The notes beneath the pieces are model-generated. The model was given only the letters and a program-made list of their open reading frames with translations. It ran no database searches and was not told the DNA's origin. From Vulcanimicrobiota bacterium (lineage in GTDB: Bacteria > Vulcanimicrobiota > Vulcanimicrobiia > Vulcanimicrobiales > Vulcanimicrobiaceae), in NCBI GenBank assembly GCA_019235995.1, contig JAFAJV010000108.1, positions 163,190-227,189 on the forward strand: a DNA stretch of 64,000 nucleotides, read 5' to 3'. A program made the position numbers and the translations under genes. Positions 43,227-51,311 of the stretch are shown one piece after another (the stretch's first letter is position 1; each line of letters starts with the position of its first letter).

Positions 43227-43450
43227 ATGCGTGACATGCGGCCGGAAACGCTCGTCGACCCACCCGAAATAGAATATCTCGACGGACGGCCCTATCCGAA
43301 GGTGAGCCCGAAGCTCACGCACAGTCTGGTGTCGCGCACGACGCGTCCGGAATACGCACCTATGAATCGGGCGAGCACTTCGAGAACGCGGCGGTGGAGT
43401 GGCTGCGCTTCTCCGTCGCCGAAGCGTTTGCCGATCTGGACGACGAGTAG
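43227..43450 (+). pseudogene. Remnant of a Uma2 family endonuclease-like gene
   Basis: Two pieces of a Uma2 (DUF820) protein, normally ~180-200 residues, are fused after loss of the middle. The 5' piece reads PPEIEYLDGRPYPKVSPKLTH (first 20 residues positioned as in Uma2 N-termini). The 3' piece, in another frame and ending at 43450, reads GIRTYESGEHFENAAVEW then LRFSVAEAFADLDDE, the usual Uma2 C-terminus. The catalytic core between them is missing and the frames disagree, so no functional product is expected. It fills the gap between the BlaR1-like gene and the convergent aldehyde dehydrogenase gene. Confidence 0.75.
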
Positions 43451-43452
43451 GC

Positions 43453-44985
43453 CTAGCCGCTAAACCAGCCCGAGGGTTCGACGTCGAGATTGACGTTGAT
43501 CTGCTTGACCTCGGTGTAGGCGTCGTAGCCGTAGGTGCCCAGCTCGCGGCCGATTCCGGACTGCTTGTAACCGCCCCAGGGCGCCTCGTTGTAGGTGGGA
43601 TGGTACGTGTTGATCCACGTGATGCCCGCGCGCATCTTGCGGACCACGCGATGCGCCTTCGCGATGTCTTGCGTGAAGACGGCGCCGGCGAGTCCGTAGA
43701 TCGTGTCGTTCGCGAGCGCGATCGACTCGGCCTCGTCGTCGAACGTCTGCACGACGAGCACCGGCCCGAAGATCTCCTCTTGCACGATCCGCATCTTCGG
43801 CGAGGTGCGGTCGAACACGGTCGGAGCGATGAAGTTGCCTTCGGCGAGCTCGCCGCCGAGCCGCTCCCCGCCGCACAACAGCTTCGCGCCGTCGGTTAGT
43901 CCGCTCTCGATGTAGCCCTCGACTCGCTCGCGATGCACCGGTGAGATGATCGGACCCATCTCGGTCTCCGGGTCGAAGCCGTCGCCGACGCGAATCTTGC
44001 GCGCGCGCTCGACGACGCGCTCCACGAGCCGGTCGTGCAGCGAGCGCTCGACGATCAGGCGCGATCCTGCCGAACAGACCTGGCCCGCGTTGGCGAAGAT
44101 GCCGAAGAGCGCGTAATCTACCGCCGTGTCGAAGTCCGCGTCCGCAAAGACGACGTTGGGCGACTTGCCGCCGAGCTCCAGCGAGATCTTCTTGAGGTTC
44201 GCGGTCGCGGCTTGCATGATGCTGCGGCCCGTCGTGGTTCCGCCGGTGAACGCGATCTTATCGACTAGCACGCTCGCCGCGATCGCGTGTCCGGCCGTCG
44301 CCCCGGCGCCCATCACGACGTTGACGACGCCGGGCGGAAACTCCAGCTCCTCGAAGATCATCGCCAGGCGAATCGTCGAAAGCGGCGTCAGCTCCGCCGG
44401 CTTGAGCACGCAGACATTCCCCGCCGCGAGCGCCGGCGCGAGCTTCCACGTCGCCATCAAGAGCGGGTAGTTCCAGGGGACGATTTGGCCGCATACGCCG
44501 ATCGGCTCGCGCACGGTGAAGGTCTGCGACGGCGCCGGCACGTCGAAGGTTTGCCCGTGAGGCTTCGTCGCGAGGCCGGCGTAGTAGCGGAAGCAATTCG
44601 CCGCGTCGATCGCGTCGTACTCCGTCTCGCGCAGCGGCTTGCCGTTGTTGAGCGTATCGATCCGCATGAACTCGTCGCGGTTGGCATCGATCGCGTCGGC
44701 GACGCGGAACAGCAGCGCCGCGCGGTCGGCCGCGCTGATGCGGCCCCACGGGCCGTCGTCGAACGCCCTGCGCGCGCCGGCGATCGCGGCCTCGGCGTCC
44801 GCCGCACCCCCGTCCGCGACCACCGCAATCGGCCGGCCGTCCGACGGGTTGATCAGCTCGCGCGTGTCGCCGTCCTTCGCGAGGGTCCAGCGCCCGTTAA
44901 CGTACATCGGAATCACGCCCTCGATGCGCGGCAGCTTGCGGAGAATCTCCTCGGCGCGCGCGCTAGACTCTGCGGTCGTTTGCAT
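43453..44985 (-). CDS. NAD-dependent aldehyde dehydrogenase (aminoaldehyde/betaine-aldehyde type)
   Basis: A 510-residue ALDH-superfamily enzyme. It has the NAD-binding VPWNYPLLMATWKLAPALAAGN and FTGGTTTGRSI, the general-base Glu in SLELGGKSPNVVFADAD, the catalytic Cys304 in NAGQVCSAGSR and the C-terminal YGLAGAVFTQD and PWGGYKQSGIGRELG. These resemble betaine-aldehyde and 4-aminobutanal dehydrogenases. It is downstream of patA and gabT in the same direction, with a good ribosome binding site (AGAGGAGA), so oxidation of 4-aminobutanal to GABA is the best inference. Other amine-derived aldehydes are possible. It ends 2 bp from the Uma2 remnant. Confidence 0.9.
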   Translation of the reverse strand: MQTTAESSARAEEILRKLPRIEGVIPMYVNGRWTLAKDGDTRELINPSDGRPIAVVADGGAADAEAAIAGARRAFDDGPWGRISAADRAALLFRVADAIDANRDEFMRIDTLNNGKPLRETEYDAIDAANCFRYYAGLATKPHGQTFDVPAPSQTFTVREPIGVCGQIVPWNYPLLMATWKLAPALAAGNVCVLKPAELTPLSTIRLAMIFEELEFPPGVVNVVMGAGATAGHAIAASVLVDKIAFTGGTTTGRSIMQAATANLKKISLELGGKSPNVVFADADFDTAVDYALFGIFANAGQVCSAGSRLIVERSLHDRLVERVVERARKIRVGDGFDPETEMGPIISPVHRERVEGYIESGLTDGAKLLCGGERLGGELAEGNFIAPTVFDRTSPKMRIVQEEIFGPVLVVQTFDDEAESIALANDTIYGLAGAVFTQDIAKAHRVVRKMRAGITWINTYHPTYNEAPWGGYKQSGIGRELGTYGYDAYTEVKQINVNLDVEPSGWFSG

Positions 44986-45002
44986 TGTTGGTTCTCCTCT
45001 AG

Positions 45003-45065
45003 GTCATCCTTCGACAGGCTCGGCCCTTCGACTACGCTCGCCGCGCTCGCTTCGCTCAGGATGAC
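45003..45065. repeat. 63-bp palindromic dispersed repeat at the end of patA
   Basis: The element begins GTCATCCT and ends AGGATGAC, perfect 8-bp inverted ends, with internal CCTTCGAC, CCCTTCGACTACGCTCG and GCTCAGG units. It lies at the patA 3' end; read on the minus strand it encodes CHPERSERGERSRRAEP and then the stop codon TGA from the inverted end. It is related to the repeat at 26231-26275. Confidence 0.75.
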
Positions 45066-46413
45066 AAAGGACAGCTAAACTTTCGCCGATGGATTGGCAG
45101 ACGTAATCGGCCTCTCCCTCCGAGATCGTGAGGGGCGGCTCGATGCGGATCGTACGCGCGTTAACGAGGGTGCCCGACACGAGGATGCCGCGTTCGAGCA
45201 TCTGCTTGCCGAACTCGAAGCCGATGGCGTCGTCGCAGAACTCCAAGGCCATCAGTAGTCCCTTCCCGCGAACGGCGACGACGAGCCGTTCGAAGCGGCG
45301 CACGGCGTCGCGAATTCCCGCGAGCATGCGTTCACCCAACACGGCGGCGCGTTCCGGCAGATGGTCGCCGATCAGCACGTTGATCGTCGCCAACGCCGCG
45401 GCGCAGGCGAGCGGATTTCCGCCGAACGTCGACGTGTGCAGGAACGGGTTGTCGAAGAGCCGCTCGAAGATCTCGCGTCGCCCCACGACCGCGCCCGCCG
45501 GGACGACGCCCCCGCCGAACGCCTTGGCCAGGCACATGAGGTCTGGCGCAACGCCGTAATGCTCGCAGCAGAACATCTTGCCCGTGCGTCCCATGCCCGT
45601 CTGCACTTCGTCGAGAATGAGCAACGCGCCGAACTCATCGCAGAGCGCGCGCACGCCCGGCAGATAGTCGTCGTCGGGGATGTTGACGCCGCCCTCACCC
45701 TGAATCGGCTCGAGGAGGACGGCCCCCACGTCTTCGCCGACCGCCCTGCACGACGTCAGCATGTCGCGCAGCGCAGGCAGATCGTTGAACGGCACGTGCT
45801 CGATGTTGGGCAGCATCGGGCCGAAGGGCCGGCGGAACTCGGCCTTGGCGCTGGCCGACAGCGATCCGTAGCTCTTGCCGTGGAAGCCCTTGGTGGCCGC
45901 CACGATCGTCTGCCGTGCGGGATCGTACGCGCGTGCGAGCTTGAGCGCACCCTCGACCGCCTCGGTGCCGCTGTTGCACAAGAAGCTGAATTCGAGCCCC
46001 TCGGGCGTGAGCATCGCGAGCGCCTTCGCGAGCATCGCGCGCAGCGGATCGAGCAGGTCCTGGCTATGCAGCGGCTGGCGCCGCAGCTGATCCATCACCG
46101 CCTTGACCACCTTGGGGTTGCGATGCCCGACGTTGAAGATGCCGAAACCGCCCAAGCAATCGAGATACGTGCGCCCGGTGACGTCGCGATAGGAGTTCAG
46201 TCCCGCATCCGACCATTCGACCACCGCGGCGGCACGCCCAGGGTCGCTCGCCTTGCGATACTCGAGAAATCCTGGGTTGACATGGTTGCGGAACGACTCG
46301 ACGGTTTCGCGTGTGATCCAGTCCGCCTCGGCAGGCGTGACGTCCGTCTTTTCGATCAGGTCTAAGACGCGCTGGGTGTATTCGTATACTCGTTCTTCTT
46401 TGTCACCGGTAAT
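45004..46413 (-). CDS. patA: Putrescine aminotransferase (class III), ATT start
   Basis: A PLP aminotransferase very close to E. coli PatA/YgjG, which converts putrescine and 2-oxoglutarate to 4-aminobutanal and glutamate. Key segments: YLDCLGGFGIFNVGHRNPKV, QPLHSQDLLDPLRAMLAK, CNSGTEAVEGALKLA, LEPIQGEGGV, LDEVQTGMGRTGKMF, the PLP-binding Lys297 in CLAKAFGGGV, and STFGGNPLACAAALATINVL. The first standard start (GTG, 46224) would delete conserved sequence. The frame upstream encodes ESFRNHVNPGFLEYRKAS, as in YgjG, but has no ATG/GTG/TTG back to its stop. ATT at 46413 lies 6 nt after GAGGTGA and gives 469 residues with Lys297 near its E. coli position. The last ~20 residues and stop come from a dispersed repeat. 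Confidence 0.88.
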   Translation of the reverse strand: MTGDKEERVYEYTQRVLDLIEKTDVTPAEADWITRETVESFRNHVNPGFLEYRKASDPGRAAAVVEWSDAGLNSYRDVTGRTYLDCLGGFGIFNVGHRNPKVVKAVMDQLRRQPLHSQDLLDPLRAMLAKALAMLTPEGLEFSFLCNSGTEAVEGALKLARAYDPARQTIVAATKGFHGKSYGSLSASAKAEFRRPFGPMLPNIEHVPFNDLPALRDMLTSCRAVGEDVGAVLLEPIQGEGGVNIPDDDYLPGVRALCDEFGALLILDEVQTGMGRTGKMFCCEHYGVAPDLMCLAKAFGGGVVPAGAVVGRREIFERLFDNPFLHTSTFGGNPLACAAALATINVLIGDHLPERAAVLGERMLAGIRDAVRRFERLVVAVRGKGLLMALEFCDDAIGFEFGKQMLERGILVSGTLVNARTIRIEPPLTISEGEADYVCQSIGESLAVLCHPERSERGERSRRAEPVEG

Positions 46414-47698
46414 TTTCGGTCACCTCGTCTGACGAAAAAACCTCTCCCATGCTCGCAGTCAAGATCGCGAAACCCTCGTCCAGCTCTTCGTCCGAAACGA
46501 CGAGCGGAACGAGAATCCGAATGACGTCGCGCTCTCCCGCCAGCAACAGGATCAGGCCGCGCCGGCGCGCGGCCTCGACCACGTCGGGTGCTCGGGACTC
46601 GAGCTCCATCGCCATCATCGCGCCAAGACCGCGCACGTCTTCGATCGCGGCGAAGCGCGATTGCAGCGCGCGGAGTCCCGCCTCGATTCGCGCGCCGACC
46701 TCACGGGCGCGCGCCAGGAACGCGTCGTCCATCACCTCGAGGATCGCGAGCGCTGCGGCGCACGCCACCGGGTTTCCCGCAAACGTCCCGCCCAGGCCGC
46801 CCGGCTCGGGCGCGTCCATGATCTCCGCCTTACCGATCACGGCCGCCAGCGGCAGACCCCCGGCGAGCGACTTGGCCACCGCGATCAGATCGGGCTCGAT
46901 GCCGTAATGCTCGCACGCGAACAGCCTGCCGGTGCGGCCGAATCCCGTCTGGATCTCGTCGGCGACCAGCACGATGCCGTGGGCGTCGGCGATTCGCCGC
47001 AGCTCGCGCATGAACTCGGCCGGCGCCGGAACGAAGCCGCCCTCCCCGAGAACCGGCTCGACGATCATCGCGGCGACGCGGCCCGGTGCGACCTCCGACT
47101 CGAACATCTCGTCGAGCGCGCGCAGCGCCTGCTTCGCGGACGTTCCGTGATGCTCGTGCGGGAACGGAGCGTGATAGATCTCGCTGCAATACGGCCCGAA
47201 GTGCTGCTTGTACGGAGCGAACTTGCCGGTCATCGAGAGCGCGAGCATGGTGCGGCCGTGGAACGAGTGCGTGAACGCGACGACCGCCGAGCGGCGCGTG
47301 TGCTGACGCGCGATTTTCACCGCGTTCTCGGTGGCCTCGGCGCCGGTGGACAGCAGCAGCGTCTTCTTGGGGGTTGAGCCCGGGGCGCGGCGATTGAGCT
47401 CCTCGGCCACACGGACGTACGACTCGTACGCCGTCACCTGGAAACACGCGTGGGTGAGCGCGGAGGCCTGCGCGGCGATCGCGGCCACGACCTTGGGATT
47501 GGTGTGACCGGCATTGAGCACGCCGATCCCTCCCGCGAAATCGAGATACCGGCGGCCGTCCGTGTCCCACAGCGCCGCGCCGGAGGCGCGAGCCACCCAG
47601 ATCGGGTGCGTGGTCGCGACGCCGCGCGCGACGTTATCGTCGCGGCGCTGCGCGAGCGACGTCGGTGCGGCAGTCAACGCTTTTTCTCTTACGGTCAT
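46403..47698 (-). CDS. gabT: 4-aminobutyrate aminotransferase
   Basis: A 431-residue class III aminotransferase of the GabT/PuuE type, converting GABA and 2-oxoglutarate to succinate semialdehyde and glutamate. Markers are LDFAGGIGVLNAGHTNPKVV, THACFQVTAYESYV, STGAEATENAVKIARQHTRR, FTHSFHGRTMLALSMTGK, EPVLGEGGFVPAP, DEIQTGFGRTGRLFA, the PLP Lys276 in AVAKSLAGGLPLAAV and GGTFAGNPVACAAA. The open frame reaches 48028, but homology starts near the ATG at 47698. It is the first gene of gabT-patA-aldehyde dehydrogenase and overlaps the proposed ATT start of patA by 11 bp. The order of reactions (patA, dehydrogenase, gabT) gives putrescine to succinate semialdehyde. Confidence 0.92.
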   Translation of the reverse strand: MTVREKALTAAPTSLAQRRDDNVARGVATTHPIWVARASGAALWDTDGRRYLDFAGGIGVLNAGHTNPKVVAAIAAQASALTHACFQVTAYESYVRVAEELNRRAPGSTPKKTLLLSTGAEATENAVKIARQHTRRSAVVAFTHSFHGRTMLALSMTGKFAPYKQHFGPYCSEIYHAPFPHEHHGTSAKQALRALDEMFESEVAPGRVAAMIVEPVLGEGGFVPAPAEFMRELRRIADAHGIVLVADEIQTGFGRTGRLFACEHYGIEPDLIAVAKSLAGGLPLAAVIGKAEIMDAPEPGGLGGTFAGNPVACAAALAILEVMDDAFLARAREVGARIEAGLRALQSRFAAIEDVRGLGAMMAMELESRAPDVVEAARRRGLILLLAGERDVIRILVPLVVSDEELDEGFAILTASMGEVFSSDEVTENYR

Positions 47699-47750
47699 GG
47701 CGGCGGCGAGGAGGTTGTATTCGGCGGGTTTAAAGGCGCTCTTCTTTACT

Positions 47751-50700
47751 ATGGGAAAGCGGATCGCCGGACTCGCCCTCCTGTTCGCAATTACCATGCC
47801 CTGCGCAGCGAGGGCGGGAACGACCGGCACGCTTCGCGGCCGCGTGATTGATTCCGCATCGAACGCCCCGATCGCCGGCGCGGCCGTCACGGCCGTGTCG
47901 CCCTCGCAGACCGCGCAAACAGTTTCCGACGCGTCGGGCCAATTCTCGTTCATCTCGCTGCTGCCCGACACGTATACGGTGAGCGCCGGCAAGACGGGGT
48001 ACGAGCCGCAGTCGCAGGCCGGAATCACGGTCGTGGCCGATCAGTCCGCCAACGTCGCGCTGGCGATGCAGCGGGCACTCAAGACCATCGCCCGCACGAC
48101 CTCGCGTTCCGCGCAGTCGCTCGTGCACTCGGGCGTCACGAGCGACGTCTTCTCGATCAACTCTGCCGGGCAGAAGGCGGCGTCGACGCTCAGCGGATCG
48201 GGCTCGCTGACCCAAGCGTACGGCGCGATCGCGTCCGCGCCCGGCGTCAGCATCCCGTCGAACCAGCAAGGCTGGTATCAGAGCGTGTACATCCGCGGCG
48301 GCGACGTCGATCAGGTCGCGTATGAGTTCGACGGTATACCGACGACGCGCCAGTCGGACCTCGCGCCGATCGCGACGCTGACCTCGCTCGGCAACCAAGA
48401 GGTGCAAGTCTATACGGGCGGTACGCCGGCCACGTCCAACTCGTCCGGACTCGCCGGCTACATCAATCAAGTCATCAAGACGGGAACGTTCCCCGGCTAT
48501 CTCGGCGGCGATCTGGGGATCGGTGCCCCGGCGTTCTACCATGAGGCGACGGTCGAGGCCGGCGGCGCCACGCCGGATCGCAATTTTTCCTACTACGTGG
48601 GCCTGTCAGGAACGAATCAAGCGTACCGTTTCGGCGATCAGTTCGGGGGGGTGAGCGATCCGCTGTATTTTTATCCGATGAACGTTCCGACGAACAACAA
48701 CGTCTACAACATTCTCGACGGCTCCGGCGGCAAGGCGTTTCCCTACGGCTTCATCGTGGCACCGGGCTATAGCTACGCTCAAGGCGTCAATTTCGACCGC
48801 GAAAACGTCGTGAATCTTCACATCGCCATTCCACATCGCGACTCGTTCTTGCGCGACGATATTCAGATGTTGTACGTGACCGGCGGCATCGCCGACCAGT
48901 TTTTGAGCTCGGCGAACGACACGTGGTTCACGCCCAGAGTCGGCGCCGCGACCGGAGTCGGATATCCTATACCGTATCTCGACTCGCTCTATTACAAGGG
49001 TCCGCTGATGCAGACGCCCGATCAAGGGAAGGTCGTGGTCGGATTATTTCCGAGCAGCCCCACCGATCGCCCCATCGCAGGACCGATCGGCCTGAGCGAC
49101 CGCGACGGCAACTGGAACGGGTACTCGATCGAAAAGCTGCAATACCAAAAGAATTTCGATTCGCGTTCGTATCTGCGCGGACTCGTCTGGGGAGCGTACT
49201 CGGACTGGTTTATCAACGGGCCCAACAGCGCGCAGCTCGTCTTCGGTTCCGATCCTGCCGACTACGAAGTCTGGGAGCACGGGTACGGCGCCGGCCTGAT
49301 CTATTCCAATCAGCTATCGCCGCGCCACTTGATCACCGCCGAAGCGACCTACATGACGCAGTACCTGCAAACCTATAACGCGCAGTTCAGCTCGACCGAC
49401 CCCAGCACGAGCAGCCTCGCCTCTACCGGCCTAGGAACGATTCTCTCGAGCTACGGCACGCCCAACGGTAGGTGCTATAACTACGTGACCGGTCAGCCGT
49501 GGAGCTGCTTCGATGCGGGCAGCCAGGGCGGCTGCCTGTCTTCCACCGGCTGCTTTCCGGGGACGGGATCGTTCAATTTCAACCTAACGCCCGGACTCGC
49601 GCCGCCCGGCTCGCCGGCCGCCAAGGCCGGCGCGCGCTGGATGATGACCGAGAACGGACAGAGCGCGCAAGTCGACAACGTGACGCCGCGCTTCGGCTCC
49701 GTCTCGATGACCGACCTCTGGCAACCCAACGATCAAATCGTCGTCAACGTGGGCGCGCGTCTGGATCGGTTTGCCTACCTCACCAATAACCTCGAAGCCG
49801 GATATCCCGCACGGCAATTCTGGTTCGACGCGTATAACAACGAATTTTGCGGCGCGCCGGGCAAGGCGACGCAGTGGACCTGGAATGGCGCCAGCGGTTC
49901 GTTCGGTGCGTGCTCGCCGGGTCTGGCGCCGCTCACGACACCCGGCAACGGGCTCTATAACGTCGGCGCCGGCGAAGACGTATCGAACGTCTTTCAGCCG
50001 CGCCTCTCGTTCACGTATACGATCAATCCGGACACCGTGATCCGCGGCTCGGCCGGAAAATATGCCCGCGCCGAAGGCTCGTCGTATTACCAGTACAACA
50101 CCTATCAGCAAAACCTTGTGTCGTTCATCGCACAATTCTATCCGTTGGGCTACCACACGCCCGATCACAACATCTATCCCGACACCTCGGACAACTTCGA
50201 CCTCTCACTGGAGAAGCACGTGAAGGGCACGCAGCTTTCGTACAAGCTGACGCCGTTCTATCGCGACACCAGCAATCAGCTCCAGTTCCAGGCGATCAAC
50301 GCGCTGCAGGGCACGCTCGCAGGCCTGAACGTCGGCACGCAGCGATCCTACGGTGTCGAGGTGTCGCTGCAGTATGGCGACTTCAGCCGCGACGGCTTTT
50401 CCAGCTCGTTTTCGTATACGCACACGCAGAATCAGATTCGCTTCAAACCCATCAACGGAGTGAGCGTGATCGACGCGCTCAACGCGCAAGTCGAGCTGTA
50501 CAACTCGTACACCTCGGCGTGCGCGGGCGTGACGCGCGGCTCTCCCCGCTGGGCGGCGTGTGGGAGCGGCGCTTATCCAGGCAACGCCGCGCCGCTGCTG
50601 ATCAACAGCGAGTCCGGAACCGGCGATCAGGGCAAGCTCAAGATTCCGAACCCGTATTACAACGGCGCGCTGCAGCCGCTGTTCGACACGGGCGCGTGGT

Positions 50701-51311
50701 ACACGCCGTACGACGTGATTCCGGGCCCCTTCAACGCCGCCAACGGCTACGAGGTGCCCGACGTCGCGTCGCTGATCCTGAACTACCGGCACGGCCGGTT
50801 CGCGGTCACGCCGTCGGTGCATTACGCGGTTGGCTCGAATTACGGCTCACCCCTCGTCTGGCCCGGCTACGTGCCGCAGTCCTGCTCGAAGCAGCCCGCG
50901 AGGACGCCGCTGACGCCGGGGGTCAGCTGTCCGGGCGGCGCGGTCGGCGCGATCTTCCTGCCCGATCCGTACAGCGGCCGCTTCGACAACCTCGGCGCGT
51001 TCATAGAGCCGGCCCAGCTCACGCTGAATCTGCAGGCAAGCTACGAGATCTCGCCGCGGATGACGGTCACGTTCCAGGCCGTCAACCTCTACGACCACTG
51101 CTTCCAGCGCGGTTACGCCTGGGACAACTCGGTGACGTGCGTGTACTCCAACCTGCCGTCGAACATCTTGGCGCCGGCCGGAAACTTCTTGAAGAATCCG
51201 CCCGCGCAGCTCCGCTATCCGTACGGAACGTTCTTCAACGTTTCCGAGGTCGGGATCTCGTCGGTCTTGCAGCCCTTCGGGTTCTTCGCCGACCTCAGCT
51301 TCAAGCTTTGA
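47751..51311 (+). CDS. TonB-dependent outer-membrane receptor with carboxypeptidase-regulatory-like domain
   Basis: A 1186-residue outer-membrane receptor. A signal peptide (RIAGLALLFAITMPCAARA) is followed by a carboxypeptidase-regulatory-like beta domain (residues ~24-105: LRGRVIDSASNAPIAGAAV, GQFSFISLLPDTYTVS). A plug follows (QSVYIRGGDVDQVAYEFDGI, NQEVQVYTGG, GYINQVIKTGT), then a long aromatic-rich beta barrel ending in FGFFADLSFKL. No classical TonB box is evident. The frame is open far upstream, overlapping gabT on the other strand; the signal peptide fixes the ATG at 47751. The next gene, a Tat-exported amine oxidase, starts within its stop codon (TTGA), so receptor and oxidase are coupled. 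An amine-containing substrate is inferred only from neighbours. Confidence 0.9.
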   Translation: MGKRIAGLALLFAITMPCAARAGTTGTLRGRVIDSASNAPIAGAAVTAVSPSQTAQTVSDASGQFSFISLLPDTYTVSAGKTGYEPQSQAGITVVADQSANVALAMQRALKTIARTTSRSAQSLVHSGVTSDVFSINSAGQKAASTLSGSGSLTQAYGAIASAPGVSIPSNQQGWYQSVYIRGGDVDQVAYEFDGIPTTRQSDLAPIATLTSLGNQEVQVYTGGTPATSNSSGLAGYINQVIKTGTFPGYLGGDLGIGAPAFYHEATVEAGGATPDRNFSYYVGLSGTNQAYRFGDQFGGVSDPLYFYPMNVPTNNNVYNILDGSGGKAFPYGFIVAPGYSYAQGVNFDRENVVNLHIAIPHRDSFLRDDIQMLYVTGGIADQFLSSANDTWFTPRVGAATGVGYPIPYLDSLYYKGPLMQTPDQGKVVVGLFPSSPTDRPIAGPIGLSDRDGNWNGYSIEKLQYQKNFDSRSYLRGLVWGAYSDWFINGPNSAQLVFGSDPADYEVWEHGYGAGLIYSNQLSPRHLITAEATYMTQYLQTYNAQFSSTDPSTSSLASTGLGTILSSYGTPNGRCYNYVTGQPWSCFDAGSQGGCLSSTGCFPGTGSFNFNLTPGLAPPGSPAAKAGARWMMTENGQSAQVDNVTPRFGSVSMTDLWQPNDQIVVNVGARLDRFAYLTNNLEAGYPARQFWFDAYNNEFCGAPGKATQWTWNGASGSFGACSPGLAPLTTPGNGLYNVGAGEDVSNVFQPRLSFTYTINPDTVIRGSAGKYARAEGSSYYQYNTYQQNLVSFIAQFYPLGYHTPDHNIYPDTSDNFDLSLEKHVKGTQLSYKLTPFYRDTSNQLQFQAINALQGTLAGLNVGTQRSYGVEVSLQYGDFSRDGFSSSFSYTHTQNQIRFKPINGVSVIDALNAQVELYNSYTSACAGVTRGSPRWAACGSGAYPGNAAPLLINSESGTGDQGKLKIPNPYYNGALQPLFDTGAWYTPYDVIPGPFNAANGYEVPDVASLILNYRHGRFAVTPSVHYAVGSNYGSPLVWPGYVPQSCSKQPARTPLTPGVSCPGGAVGAIFLPDPYSGRFDNLGAFIEPAQLTLNLQASYEISPRMTVTFQAVNLYDHCFQRGYAWDNSVTCVYSNLPSNILAPAGNFLKNPPAQLRYPYGTFFNVSEVGISSVLQPFGFFADLSFKL

